From Theocolax elegans (Eukaryota; Arthropoda; Insecta; Hymenoptera; Cerocephalidae), in the NCBI GenBank assembly GCA_026168455.1, contig CM047426.1:61796958-61860957 (forward strand): 64,000 bases of DNA, in the 5' to 3' direction. The notes under the pieces were generated by a model, which worked only from the letters and a program-made list of their open reading frames with translations, did not search any database and was not told the origin of the DNA. Shown here piece after piece: positions 1-10,867 of the stretch. The position numbers and the translations under genes are program-made. Numbering within the stretch: position 1 is the first letter of the stretch; each line of letters begins with the position of its first letter.

Positions 1-879
1 TTGATATGGGAATTTATATATAACTGTTAAAAGTGAAGCTACTTCTTCCTCATTTAAATCCTTTAAGTTTAATAATTCAGATATTCTTTTTACTCTTTCA
101 GCAGCAACTTTATCCCTATTACCGTTTGGATCAGCTGTTCGAGCAGTGCGGGGTGAAGGTGGTTTAATATCAAAATCTTGCAGTTCGACTGGGGGTATCG
201 ACAGAGTGATTTGATCGAAGGTGGAATTTATTGCAAAAACCTGAGCGTAACCATTAATTTGGGTAACTAATGCTTCTCCAAGGTATACACCAGCACCGAT
301 GTCTATTTTTTCTAAATATCCTGTCTGCAGTTTTATATTTTTTATGGGCACGCTAATTAATTTTCTGGTTCTAGGTGGTAATTCGAATGAGGAATTTTCA
401 ATGAATTCTACATTATTATTTCCTAAGAAAATGGAATCTGGCAGCTTGTCTCGAAACTGAATTACTGCCTTTTGTTGGCGTAGAAATGATATGCCAATAA
501 TACCAGCTTCACCGATGGGAAAGTTGTTGTCAATTACTTGAAAGTTAATTTCGATGCCCTGGATTCTTATACTGATTTGTCCTAGTGTACGTATCATACC
601 TTTCCCTATACCTGTCAAATTGTAAATTACATTTGTATCGACAACACTATCAGCAGCTAACGCATTTTCCTTTATAAGATTCAATTGTGAACCCGTGTCG
701 ATCATTAATTTGTTAAATCCGTTCGTAAATGATGCGTGTTCTAATTCTATTACGGGAAGACTTGAAATTTTATCTAATCGTAGATCGTATTTGATTCGGT
801 AGCATTTGAGCGTCCCACTATCGCATTGCTCCGCTGTTGCTCTTTCAACGGAGCAGTTTTCGAGTTTAAAGAAATCAAT
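1..879 (-). pseudogene. LTR retroelement pol fragment: aspartic protease and PR-RT linker
   Basis: Open minus-strand frame that runs off the left edge of the window. It contains a retroviral-type aspartic protease active site (LMIDTGSQLNLI, near 690-715) that would process a Gag-Pol polyprotein, followed by a flap/GxxF-type segment and a long linker typical of the region between protease and reverse transcriptase in Ty3/gypsy-like elements. There is no ATG near its start; it begins after a TGA at 880-882 in a different frame from the upstream nucleocapsid frame, so expression would need a frameshift or the copy is broken. The RT would lie left of position 1. The layout resembles the second element at 12.1-13.3 kb, which has a comparable protease-linker arrangement. 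Family assignment to Ty3/gypsy rather than another LTR clade is probable, not proven. Confidence 0.72.
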
Positions 880-925
880 TCAACGTCATTTTTGTTACTG
901 GTGGACGGCTTCTTATTGTTCTCTG

Positions 926-1165
926 CTATCGGTGAATTTTTTCGCTTACTCCAACAGTCTGATTCTCAATGGCCTCTTTTTTACAATATTCACAAGAAAC
1001 TGTTTTATAAGGACTCGAGCGCGCGTTTTCGCGGCTTCTACAATTTGCTACTAAATGCCCTGGTTTCCCGCAATTATAACAACGTCGTTCAGCGGCTTCT
1101 ATTTTATTACACTTGAAGGAATTAGCATTATTAAATGTTGAGTAAGTAGGACCTTTGCCGAACAA
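926..1165 (-). pseudogene. LTR retroelement gag, nucleocapsid part (one zinc knuckle)
   Basis: Minus-strand frame with one CCHC zinc knuckle (CYNCGKPGHLVANC, spacing CX2CX4HX4C), the RNA-binding motif of Gag nucleocapsid. A second Cys pair (CEYCKK) follows but lacks the His and last Cys. It is in a different frame from the upstream Gag frame ending at 1176: the frame changes near 1240-1250 at a run of G, so this Gag is frame-broken. A TAG at 926-928 closes it and a further frame change leads to the protease. Confidence 0.7.
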
Positions 1166-1175
1166 GGTGTTTCTA

Positions 1176-1898
1176 TCATCTCTTTTCTTTTCTATGCTTG
1201 ACGCGATACTTATAGCTTCTTCTAACGAAGGAACCCTTTCGCGTGATAAACCCCGTTATTGCCGCGCTATTCAATATAACGTTTACACCGATTGATTGAG
1301 CCGCGTCAAATCGTTCCTTTGCTGCTTCTAAGGCGCGATTTAAAATTTCGCTTACGCGGGCACCGAAGTCATTAGCCGATTCGGAGTCTCCTTGTTTTTG
1401 GCCCCTCAAATCCGCGTGTGCGTCGTCCACATCGAAAGTTCGAGCAAAACACGTTTTTAAGGTTTTTATTGATTCCGTTAAATTTTCCGGGTCTCTTTTG
1501 TGCGATATTAATTGATCGGCGCGACCGGTGATTTTACTTCTAATTAACGTGAGCAAGTTGAGTTTGTCCCGCGGATTCACGCGCGATTCCGCTAATTTAC
1601 ACTGGCGTAAAAATCGGATTACATTGTCAGACTTTCCGTCAAATGTTGGTATGAGTTCGACAGCTAATTTTAATGGTAGATACGAGGTTGTTTTCGAGGG
1701 ATCAGATCTGTTGGATTCCATCTCTGTTACTTCTAAATCGTGAGTAAAATTTAATGATACCTGACTCGAAACGGACGGTATAGACAAGGTTCTATAATTA
1801 TCGCTGTCGTTTACAGAATTTATAATATTATTTATAGGTACTATCGAATTTACGTTATCGCTTTTAACGATTTCTTCTACTTCCCAGTTGGTTAGCAT
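1176..1898 (-). pseudogene. LTR retroelement gag, matrix/capsid part
   Basis: Starts with ATG at 1896-1898. The 240-residue frame holds a retrotransposon Gag capsid-like helical region (about residues 75-215) with the pattern ELIPTFDGKSDNVIRFLRQC and later ANDFGARVSEILNRAL, which matches the retrotrans_gag style of insect LTR elements and would assemble the virus-like particle. The last ~25 residues are rich in basic residues and read out of frame, because the homologous continuation lies in the frame of the neighbouring nucleocapsid ORF. A related Gag, with the same TFDG/ESDN signature, occurs at 14.0-14.8 kb, so both elements belong to one broad lineage. Confidence 0.75.
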
Positions 1899-3240
1899 TT
1901 TTACTATAATTTATTTTTATTATGACTAAATCAAGAAAATTTATTTATTTATTAACCGAGAAACAGAATATAATATATTAGCAAACCACAGCGATACTTA
2001 TGTTTGAATGCCTCCTATAAAGTGCGTATCTATATATACATGTAAATTTGCCAGAGAGAAAAAGGGAACTTATTGTACTAGAACTTACGATTTTCTCCCC
2101 CGTTTGAGCACTAACTTAGACACTTAATTCAACTTAACGTCACTAATCACTGTTTATAACGAGAGAAAACTTTTGTTTCTTTCCAGCTGCGGTCCAATCC
2201 AACTGGTCGTCGTGGCTGTAGATTGCTGGGGCTTCAAGCAAGTATATCGCGATCGTTGATTGCACTTCAATTTGTCTGTGATTTTCAGGGTAACTGTCAC
2301 GGAGCCAAAAATCACTTACTTCCCTGGCATTAGCCCTCGGCCTACGGGGAAACCGTGGAAAAACCCGCAGCAGAGAAGTGGCCTTTATGTAATTAAATGA
2401 AGGCAATTATTGTACTTCGCTTGTACAAAATATACTTTTTAAGTCAAACTGTAATTAGTATTTTTGTGTATTTCTCTTTGAGTGTCCTATCTCCTTTGGA
2501 ACTTGAATCACAGCCTGTAACAATACCTATGTGGACCTTCCTCGGTTAATTGTTTTGAGAGCCAGGCCACAAGGTATAAAAAATTTTATTTTTTTTCTTC
2601 CTTTAATTTTCGCGTACTTTAAACAGACGTATCCCACCGCTGTTACCACTGATGTATCGCGATTTTTCCGCGGTCGTTACTATAGGTCTGTTCGCGATTT
2701 TACGTGTGTTCGTATAGAAATACGTCCCGAGGAACAAGTATGTTCGAATTAAAGTCACGCAGGATAAAGGAAATGTGTGTACTTGGAATAAATACCAGAT
2801 AAAATAGGTAGAAATCAACTCTATATTCAACAGAAAAGTTACAATGGAAAAATACAATGGAAAATATGAAGTGAACGCAAGGAGCTTCGAAATCGGTCTG
2901 CCCTCCCACGCTCTTGCGATGCAGCTCTGCGCTTAACAATTTTCGATTTTTGCGTGGTGGAGGAAAGGTACGACCCTTTTTGGGGTGGAGAAAATAACGA
3001 AGGACCAATCCGCGCTTATTTTACCTCGACGCTTGGGTTTTTCCCGTTTGCTTACTTCTCGCTCTGACTGCGCACACTGTTTATCGTTCCTTCTCTCTGG
3101 CATTGTACGCTTATTTTATTTTGATATGCGTTTACACGTTTTTACATCGTAGCATTATTTATTTATTTCTTATTCAATTTGAAATTCGCGCTTAGAATTT
3201 GGATTGCGACGCGACAGTAGTATATCGCATTTTATGTAAC
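1899..3240. other. Leader/5' LTR side of the first retroelement, not delimited
   Basis: Lies upstream of the minus-strand gag, where the 5' leader and 5' LTR should be. Short overlapping ORFs occur but none resembles a protein. A TGT at about 2516 preceded by tRNA-complement-like bases could be an LTR edge, but the second LTR is outside the window, so I cannot confirm it. Confidence 0.3.
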
Positions 3241-4712
3241 CCGCGACCCGTATCCCAATTTGAATTACAAATTTTTTTAAATTTTTTTACAAAAATATTT
3301 ATTTATAATAATTCTCTCTTTTTATTTATTGTTTAATACAAAAAATCGAATAAAAAAAAGAATTATAATAAAAAATTTTATTTATTAAAAAAAAACTAAT
3401 ACTTTTATAACAAAATTTGATATAAAAAAATATAAATCAGTAAAAAATATTTACCACACACAAAAATAAAATTTTTAAAATAATCTAAACCCTGTAAAGC
3501 ATGTTTTCAATATGTCCAAATTATTCTAAAATTTTAAAATAAAATTTAATTAAAATTTTTAAATAAAATTAAACAAAAGCTTTGTTCTTAAACTTGAAAA
3601 ATTTGGACTTGAACGTTAAATAAACATAACGTATTTATTGTGTCCGCGAATACTAAGAATATATTGATTTTATATTACTTAAAAATATTTGTCTTTTCAA
3701 ATATTATAATTACTTTTTTCTTAATTTGTATAATTAATAAAAAAAAGAAATTATTAACGTTTACATGTTATTAATAACATTGTAATTTAAAATAGAAGTT
3801 AATAATTCACTCTTCATGTACATATTTCAATTTATGACTTTGTTCACTGAGTTTTTCACTTGACAAATTCATCAATTTAAACATAAAGTACATATAGGTA
3901 GCATACACTATTCTAAATATACTACCAAAGAAGGCACCCGATAACACATCTTTGGGATCTAAATTAAATTTATACTAGCAACAAATACCTCGGTAGCGAA
4001 CGCTCCCTCGGTCGATTTAAACTTTTGATTTATTTTGTTGTATCAATATTAATTATTAGGAAAACATTTAAACTATATGAAGTTATAAAGTTATTAGATT
4101 TAATTTTTCATTTTCAAAGTTTCGATAAATATAATATATTAATACTAAGTAATAATAATCTTACTTATTTGTTTTTTTAATGCACATAATTACAATGATA
4201 ATTGGATTTTATTATTTTTCAATTAAAACACTCTTTGATTTTATATTATTATTATTATTCTTATGGCGTTGTCCAACCTTATTTCCTTTGTAATTCTTAT
4301 ATGTGAAAAAATAAATAAAATTACAATTGTATGAATACAATAAAAAAAGATAATTAGGTAACCTTTAATTTATGCACATTTAGATTTTACATGTATATAT
4401 GGGCAATTTCTCGTAAATTGATCATGTCAAAAAATAAAAATCATGAAAAATAGAAAATTTTATTAAATAAAAATTTAAAATAAAATATTATTTATAATTA
4501 TTAATGATTGATTTTCACCTATCGATTGCTCAACATTTGGAGGATAAAAGTTCTATATATATATAAAAAAAATAAAATTAAAGTTAATTTATTATTTTTT
4601 AATTTATTTATTTATTTATTTATTTTTTATTATTTTTTTAAAAATAAATTAAATATTAAAAATATATAATAGAAAAAATTAAAGTTATAGTTAAAGTTAA
4701 ATAAAAATTAAA
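3241..4712. other. AT-rich DNA without a recognisable gene
   Basis: Very AT-rich with many short A and T runs and stops in all frames. I see no gene, array or inverted repeat. A small GC-richer patch near 3930-4020 holds no signal I can name. Confidence 0.5.
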
Positions 4713-4991
4713 TTCCATCAAAAACCTTTCTCCCTTTCTGTGACGTAATTGTCGATGTGACGATATTTTTTGATAAATAGATGTATCACATGTTTTTTGA
4801 CGCACTGTTGGGGGTTAATGTTTTTAGTTGTTTTTTTAAAAGGGGTAAAATTTGAAGGGGGAAGGGGTGGTGGTATGGGGTGTACCCTGACCACCTGGAC
4901 ATCGTCTTCAGGAAGTGACAATTTTTTTTTGCATATTCAAGCAGGGTGGTACACTACTTACCAGTAGACGATGTCCAGATGACCCGGAGGT
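4713..4991 (-). repeat. Left inverted arm with one 109-bp unit
   Basis: Reverse complement of the 8490-8718 arm plus one copy of the 109-bp unit (about 4889-4991). The unit contains GACGATGTCCAG and its complement CTGGACATCGTC, so it can fold into a hairpin. Confidence 0.7.
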
Positions 4992-5013
4992 AAAAAAAAA
5001 ATAAATCAACAAC

Positions 5014-5400
5014 ATAACAATTCAAAAATTGAAGCAGCACCTTTAAAGCGTAGCGCTAATATTGCTAAGTTTTTAACAAAGCGTTAAAAATAAATTAATT
5101 AATAAAGAAAATCATATCTATAGTGCACACTTAATTCAAATATTTACAAATATACATATAAACAGCACCTTTAAAGAGTAGCGCTCAAAATTTTAAAATA
5201 AATCATCAATAGAACAATTCAAAAATTGAAGCAGCACCTTTAAAGCGTAGCGCTAATATTGCTAAGTTTTTAACAAAGCGTTAAAAATAAATTAATTAAT
5301 AAAAAAAATCATATCTAAAGTGCACACTTAATTCAAATATTTACAAATATACATATAAGCAGCACCTTTAAAGAGTAGCACTCAAAATTTCAAAATAAAT
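5014..5400 (+). repeat. 197-bp direct repeat, two copies
   Basis: The segment starting AATTCAAAAATTGAAGCAGC at about 5018 recurs at about 5215, with near-identical sequence through GCAGCACCTTTAAAG motifs that also occur twice inside each copy. No coding potential. Confidence 0.7.
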
Positions 5401-5504
5401 GAACAATATATATTGAACAAAATATATGAACAATATATGTCAGTCCCAAGCCTGTAATCGCAGAGGGAAAATGAAATTAAACAAAAAAATTATAAAACAA
5501 AAAA

Positions 5505-5620
5505 ATAATGTCACTTCCCGAGGACGATGTCCAGGTTATCAGGATGACCTCCAGGTCAACTACCCATCCTCCATTAATTCCCTCACCTTACCCTATTTTA
5601 ACTCTTTTTAAAAAACTCAA
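5505..5620 (+). repeat. Diverged 109-bp unit with C-rich tail, plus orientation
   Basis: TGTCACTTCCCGAGGACGATG is a diverged start of the 109-bp unit, followed by a C-rich stretch and an A-run like those at 8520-8580. It lies between the two inverted arms and points the same way as the right-hand array. Confidence 0.5.
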
Positions 5621-5719
5621 GTTCATGATAATAAGTCAATAAATGAAAATGCTACTCCTCATTTAAAAAAAAAATTAGATGTTATTGCAGAACTTAAGAG
5701 TAAACAAAAAAAAAATTAA

Positions 5720-5912
5720 AATAATATTTATGATGGTAAAATAGCAAATAATTATTTTAATGAATCTTTAATAATTGAAAATTATTTTGGTACAATGTCT
5801 GAAATTTGTAAATATTGCCGTGCAAAACATTTTTCATGTGAAGACAATAAAAATAAATTATTTTCAAGTTGTTGTCAAATGGGTCAAGTAATGCTACCTG
5901 ACAATCCTACAT
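5720..5912 (+). pseudogene. Helitron Rep-helicase N-terminal fragment, part 1
   Basis: Plus-strand reading with an ATG at 5795 gives ICKYCRAKHFSCED then FSSCCQMGQV, the paired CxxC and CC motifs that mark the N-terminal region of Helitron Rep/helicase proteins (rolling-circle transposition). The frame is interrupted after 5912 by a 1.57-kb TIR transposon and resumes at 7481. It stops for good at about 7579, far short of the Rep HUH and Pif1 helicase domains, so this is a dead fragment. A separate Helitron C-terminal fragment lies at 19.7-20.8 kb on the other strand; I see no evidence that the two were ever one copy. Confidence 0.7.
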
Positions 5913-7480
5913 GGGTGAAAATCATCTAACGTGAACATTTGAGGTTGTGATATGCAAGAAAACAAAATGAAAAAAATTACAGTTTCTAGAGTACCTGTTT
6001 ACAGTGGGCATACAGGATCAGTTGATTTACTCAACGTATTGAAGATTTTTAATTTTTACATTCCAGGGGAATTACATATATTTTGATATATAAAACATAA
6101 ACATCTTGAATACATCCCTAATACAAAATCTCACGTGAGATCTCAAGTGAGATTTCATGCCAAAATCTCATGTGATATTTCAATTGGAGGTGTTTACATT
6201 TGCTAAATAATAAAAAATCAATTTCTCACGTGAGATTTTGTAATAGGGATAGCAAGTTTTAATAAACATATTTTATGGAGTATACATTGAATATAACTAT
6301 ACCTAATTGATAATAACAATAAAAAAAATTTAATTAACAAATTCTTTCATTTATAAAATATATGCAATGTTTCCATATAATCAATTTAACATAATTTTTA
6401 TATTTGTAATATAAATTATATTTTTTTATTATTTCTTTTAGTAGTGACTTCTTTTATCTTAAATAACAATTTTACTCTTTTTCTGAGTTTTATTTTCGTA
6501 CGAGATCGACCCTAATTGATAATGTTCACATTGTCTATTCAAATTACATTCGTAACAACTTACTTCATTAAAATTAATTTTTTGGGGCTCACATCTACTC
6601 CATTTCCATTGATGGACTCGCATAGTTCCTTTGAATGGAGAAAACAATTGTTAAGAAATAATGTTTATTTTTAGTCAAAACAGTAAAGCATGTAATGATC
6701 AGCATCGATTATTTGTTATAAAAGAAATTTGGACAGGGGATGTTACATGCCAGGGGAGATTACATAGATTGTTTTTTAAATTTTATTACGTTAACATTCA
6801 AAATTTCCACATCGGAATAATACTGTTTTTATGTAGTTACTTTATCTGAAATTTACTCTATGAATTGGTTTTAAAAAATTTATTAGTTTTCCAATTATAC
6901 TCTACCAGAGGAATTACATTAAAAAAGGTAACCGCTGAATTACCACAAAAACATGCCCGTATTTTTTGCTTAACATCATGAAATATTAAAAATAAAATTT
7001 TTACCTCTAAAGTAAACCAAAAGCTAACAATTTCACCTGGTCAGAAAAATGTTTTATGTTTACAATTAATTTTAAAGACATTAATCATAACACAGCTATT
7101 ATTAATAACAAGTTTGTTACAAAGTTCAGCAAATTCAGTGCACTTCAAAAATCAGTAAATGTTCAGATTTTCAACTTGATTTTAATTGTGGTTATCAAAA
7201 TGAACAATTAAGTTTTGAACCCGTTTTTGAAATAAAGAAATACGCCTATAATTGCACCAGTTAATATGCGATTATGGCCTACTTACAGCCAGGGGACGTT
7301 ACATTTCAAACTTTAAGCAACTTAAACTTGGCAATAAAATCAACTTTTATCAAGTTTCATGGCTGACTTACATTAAATTACATATATTGTACTTAGAATA
7401 TATTATTCGTAATTTTATATATGATATAATGGGATATATTTCACTATTACACAATTGTGCACGTTAGATGATTTTCACCC
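5913..7480. mobile_element. TIR transposon, 1568 bp, TSD ACAT, inserted in Helitron
   Basis: Perfect 21-bp terminal inverted repeats beginning GGGTGAAAATCATCTAACGTG. ACAT is present directly outside both ends (5909-5912 and 7481-7484), and removing the element with one ACAT rejoins the Helitron frame, so the boundaries are firm. The inside has no intact transposase. A cysteine-rich minus-strand frame at 6459-6647 (CYECNLNRQC) may be a relic. A motif of the type AGGGGA-NN-TTACAT recurs at about 6065, 6735, 6752, 6905 and 7290. Superfamily unknown: the 4-bp duplication and GGGTG end fit none I can name safely. Confidence 0.8.
6116..6248. mobile_element. 133-bp MITE with CCCTAATAC ends
   Basis: Inverted ends starting CCCTAATACAAAATCTCACG (right end has one mismatch). 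AT lies outside both ends (6114-6115 and 6249-6250), a 2-bp target duplication. A 325-bp relative with the same ends sits at 51668-51992. It is nested in the 5913-7480 transposon and is therefore younger than it. Confidence 0.8.
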
Positions 7481-7581
7481 ACATATCCAAAAGAATTAAA
7501 AAATTTGGTTATAGGTAATTCGAAATATAGTACGAATTTTCGTCAAAACATAAGACAATACAACAATTCTTTAGCTTAAAT
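7481..7581 (+). pseudogene. Helitron Rep-helicase N-terminal fragment, part 2
   Basis: Continues the frame interrupted at 5912. The residues YPKELKNLVIG and FRQNIRQYNNSLA match the segment that follows the CC motif in Helitron proteins (the NxRxYN signature). Ends at a TAA near 7579. Downstream, 7582-7920, is AT-rich with no further Helitron similarity. Confidence 0.65.
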
Positions 7582-7919
7582 TATTAACCTCATTAATGAG
7601 TTCATTAATTAATAAAATACTAAAATCAGACAATGTATGTTGACAATATTGTAGCAATATGACATTATTCCTTTATATTCCATTATACCTAATGAGTATT
7701 TTCTTAACCTTGCATTTTTTTAGAAAAGAAAGTTTTGGAAACAAGATTGTACTCTATTCTCATTCAAGGGAAAAAAAATTATAGTGTATTTGGTATTTAT
7801 TACTCAAAATACTATTAACACAAATCACAAATTTATATTTGTGGTTTGGAAACTTTACATTTTAACCGTTAGACTACCGAGATTTTAGAAATGAAATCGT
7901 CCTTTAAACGTTTTTGAAT

Positions 7920-8720
7920 TGCCAACCTGCTTGAATATGTAAAAAAATTGTCACTTCCTGAAGACGATGTCCAGGTGGTCAGCGTGACCTCCGGGTTATC
8001 TGCACATCGTCTACTGGTAAGTAGTGTGCCACCTTGCTTGAATATGCAAAAAAAAATTGTCACTTCCTGAAGACGATGTCCAGGTGGTCAGGGTGATCTC
8101 CGGGTCATCTGGACATCGTCTACTGGTAAGTAGTGTGCCACCTTGCTTGAATATGCAAAAAAAAATTGTCACTTCCTGAAGACGATGTCCAGGTGGTCAG
8201 GGTGATCTTCGGGTCATCTGCACATCGTCTACTGGTAAGTAGTGTGCCTCCTTGCTTGAATATGCAAAAAAAAATTGTCACTTCCTGAAGACGATGTCCA
8301 GGTGGTCAGGGTGACCTCCGGGTCATCGGGACATTGTCTACTGGTGAGTAGTGTGCCACCCTGCTTGAATATGCAAAAAAAATTGTCACTTCCTGAAGAC
8401 GAAGTCCAGGTGATCAGGGTGACCTCCGGGTCATCTGGACATCGTCTACTGGTAAGTAGTGTGCCACCCTGCTTGAATATGCAAAAAAAATTGTCACTTC
8501 CTGAAGACGATGTCTATATGGTCAGGGTACACCCCATACCACCACCCCTTCCCCCTTCAAATTTTACCCCTTTTAAAAAAGCAACTAAAAACATTAACCC
8601 CCAACAGTGCGTCAAAAAACATGTGATACATCGATTTATCAAAAAATATCGTCACTTCGACAATTACGTCATACAAATAGATTGACGTCACAGAAAGGGA
8701 GAAAGGTTTTTGATGGAAGC
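7920..8720 (+). repeat. Tandem array of a 109-bp hairpin unit, about 5.4 copies, plus right arm
   Basis: Units begin TTGTCACTTCCTGAAG at 7948, 8057, 8166, 8275, 8383 and 8491 (period 108-109). Each has a 12-bp perfect inverted repeat (GACGATGTCCAG ... CTGGACATCGTC) around a ~25-nt loop, then an A-run. The sixth unit diverges after 8527 into the C-rich right arm. Small substitutions differ between units. The long plus-strand frame across it is a by-product of the repeats. Confidence 0.9.
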
Positions 8721-9342
8721 AGCTTAATATAATATAGATAATGCTCCAGTAACAATTCCACCAGCTGTATAAGAAAAAAAACAAAGCTTCATACAAATGA
8801 ATTTCTTCAAAAGTTAACAAATTTAAACAATATACATGGATGCTGCTCTATATCGAATAAATAAATTAATTATATTGTTTCATATAGACTAATTTAAATT
8901 GCACAATATTTTATCACATTTACTTACCTTTACTGTCCAAAATATATGTCCCATTAATATTGTTTTACCAAATATTCTTTAGAAGGAACATTAATGTAAA
9001 AAAATAAACTATACGGTTTTATATAAACATATGTAAATTATGTACATATGTATTTTTTTTAACGTTACCTCTTCTTTCAACAATGTGTTTCCTATTACTT
9101 CTTTCTTGCCAAATATTTTTTTTTTTAATTTTTGAGATATTTGAGGAACAACACTTTTCTCTTCAATACATTGATATTCAGAATATTAGAATAATATCTA
9201 AAATTTAACATCTATAAATACATTTTAAATTTATTATTAGAACATATATGTATATGCAAAATAATAATTCTGCATACTATTATTACAATTCTAATTATTA
9301 TTATTATTATTATTATTTTATATAATAATAAAAACCACAAAC
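8719..9342. other. AT-rich DNA, no gene seen
   Basis: Only AT-rich sequence with a (TTA)n-like stretch at about 9294-9325. Confidence 0.5.
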
Positions 9343-9480
9343 ATGCGAGGGCGAAGCGCGAGTTATATTCGGTCGTGCCTTATAAATTTTTGTTCTCAGG
9401 CGCAGCCTGAGAACAGAAACTTGCGCGCGATGCGCGCGGGTGGTTGGCGCGCGGCAGCGCGCAGGGGGGCTCGTTTATTA
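9343..9480. other. GC-rich block with a perfect hairpin
   Basis: In AT-rich surroundings, this block holds TGTTCTCAGGC-GCA-GCCTGAGAACA (about 9389-9415), an 11-bp perfect stem with a 3-nt loop, followed by runs of GCGCGC. It lies at the 3' side of the minus-strand retroelement and could belong to its 3' untranslated region or LTR, but no second copy was found at the 5' side. Confidence 0.45.
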
Positions 9481-9515
9481 TTAATTAGTACGATTGATGT
9501 TTCGTGTGTATATAA

Positions 9516-10400
9516 TTATAAAATAGTGTAATTGTGATTTATAATAATAGTTGTGTAATTATAATTGTTGTGATGATTTGGTATTGTATGGTTAATAACA
9601 GGAAAACTGATGCGCGCTTTAAGCGCGTCCGTTAGCCGCGGTAATATGTCTGTGCTAAAGGTCATGAGTACCCGTCTGTCTATTGTAGTAGGTAGTGCTT
9701 GGATGTCGGGGGCTCGTTTGATAATCGGTGGTGTCCATGGTGGTTTTTCGCGCGGTGTTTTTGCATTTACTGTTAAATATTTTATCAATTTCTCGCTATT
9801 TGGTGGAGAATGCGCGGGCTTGCTGTTGGCCGATGCTTCGATTTTGTTGCCGTCGCCTATGTTTAGTTCCGCCTGTTGATCGATATCCGTATTATAGTTT
9901 GCCTTTTGATTCTTGGGTTCCTTGGGTATAATTACTGGAATGTCGCTCAATGCATGCTTGCTGATATCGAAAATGGAGCTAGGATTCTCGAGCGTAGGTT
10001 GCGCTGAATCGATCCTAGATGTCCGTTTTGTATCGTTCGAATGGTGTATGGGTTCGTCTGGCGTTGGCGGGATATTGACATTTCTTACATCGGAAATAAT
10101 TGTTGAATCTACGAGTTTCGCGCCCGGCTTTAATTGGTTCGTTTCAACTGTTTTGTGTTCTCTGCTTATTTCCCGAATATTTATACGTATACACTTTTGT
10201 CCGTCTACCTCGTTTTCCTTGACGTCTACAATAAATCGTGAGTGTAATCCGTTTAAGAGTTGCTGCAATGTGTTTGAAATATTATGGGGGTGACCAGTGT
10301 TAGTGACCTCGAGAGCGTCGGACTGCTCGTTTGATAAGTCTGACGTTGCAACCTTGTCTGCGCGTACAATAGCAATCGGTTCTAGGTTATTAGGGATAGC
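9516..10400 (-). CDS. Unrecognised ORF downstream of RNase H in the retroelement
   Basis: The frame is open from about 10400 to 9516; no confident start codon. It is hydrophilic, with a Pro/Thr/Asn-rich middle and tail and no visible HHCC zinc finger or DDE triad, so it is not a recognisable integrase. The segment LNGLHSRFIVDVKENEVDG looks globular but I do not know it. Because of its position it might be the C-terminal extension of pol or a third ORF. Codon use and low stop density over ~290 codons suggest it was translated as part of the element. Confidence 0.4.
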   Translation of the reverse strand, partial: AIPNNLEPIAIVRADKVATSDLSNEQSDALEVTNTGHPHNISNTLQQLLNGLHSRFIVDVKENEVDGQKCIRINIREISREHKTVETNQLKPGAKLVDSTIISDVRNVNIPPTPDEPIHHSNDTKRTSRIDSAQPTLENPSSIFDISKHALSDIPVIIPKEPKNQKANYNTDIDQQAELNIGDGNKIEASANSKPAHSPPNSEKLIKYLTVNAKTPREKPPWTPPIIKRAPDIQALPTTIDRRVLMTFSTDILPRLTDALKARISFPVINHTIPNHHNNYNYTTIIINHNYTIL

Positions 10401-10424
10401 CTGATCTTCCCAAAAAAGTTGTGT

Positions 10425-10859
10425 CTATGACACTTCGGTGCGATCCGTTCGTTGCTCGTTAATTTGAAGCATACTTGTGGTTTGTATGCCCTTTTGTAGG
10501 TGATTCTCTTTCCGCAGATATGCGAGTTTTCCGTCTGTTCTCCCTTGACTGAGTATCGGTTCGATCTGATTATTTTTGACCTCTGGTGACCATTGAGTAT
10601 GTGGTTCTTGGGCCAGAGATTCGACCAATATAGTTTCAATCCTTGCACGTTCTCGCGAGCCGAGGCGGTAGGTTCCGTCCGCCTTGAGTTTTAGTTTGAC
10701 GTTGGCGAGAATGCTGTCGAAAGGGCACGTATCTTTATAATCCACGGTGTAAGTGCTAGTTTTACGTGGCGCTTGAGTAAGCCATTGTATGCGTAGTCTG
10801 CTATCGTTGTGGTGAGCGTTTTGCAATGCTATGCATAAATAGAATCCTCCTTTGAAGTT
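10425..10859 (-). pseudogene. Unrecognised pol-side fragment between RNase H and last ORF
   Basis: Minus-strand frame shifted relative to the RT/RNase H ORF that ends at 10868. Contains IQWLTQAPRK, DYKDTCPFDSIL and ERARIETILVESL, which look like one small globular domain (~90 residues) ending in a helix. I do not recognise it and it lacks integrase motifs. It is separated from its neighbours by frame changes on both sides. Confidence 0.35.
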
Positions 10860-10867
10860 TCTTACGG

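Larger units (their letters stand above)
4713..8718. mobile_element. Composite element with inverted ends, tandem hairpin repeats and a Helitron fragment
   Basis: The outer ends are inverted copies: the left end begins TTCCATCAAAAACCTTTC at 4713 and the right end is its complement ending at 8718. The inverted arms continue inward through a G-rich/C-rich block (left 4836-4880, right 8530-8575) into a 109-bp repeat, present once on the left and about six times on the right. The right arm has a ~19-bp insertion near 8665-8685. Between the arms lie a 197-bp direct repeat and a Helitron N-terminal fragment. I found no clear target duplication outside 4713/8718. It may be a decayed Helentron-like element or a nest of unrelated insertions. 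Confidence 0.55.

Noticed and set aside
2516..3240. LTR of the first retroelement
   Set aside because: A TGT edge and AT-rich body are suggestive, but without the partner LTR or a clear primer-binding site the call is not supported.
6459..6647. Cys-rich minus frame as a transposase gene
   Set aside because: Only 62 residues, no DDE motif; kept as a possible relic within the TIR element.
7948..8527. CRISPR-like array
   Set aside because: Units are continuous 109-bp tandem repeats with no spacers, and the genome is eukaryotic.
8275..8685. 136-residue plus frame over the 109-bp array
   Set aside because: Arises from two 108-bp periods that keep frame by chance; the other units are 109 bp and break it.
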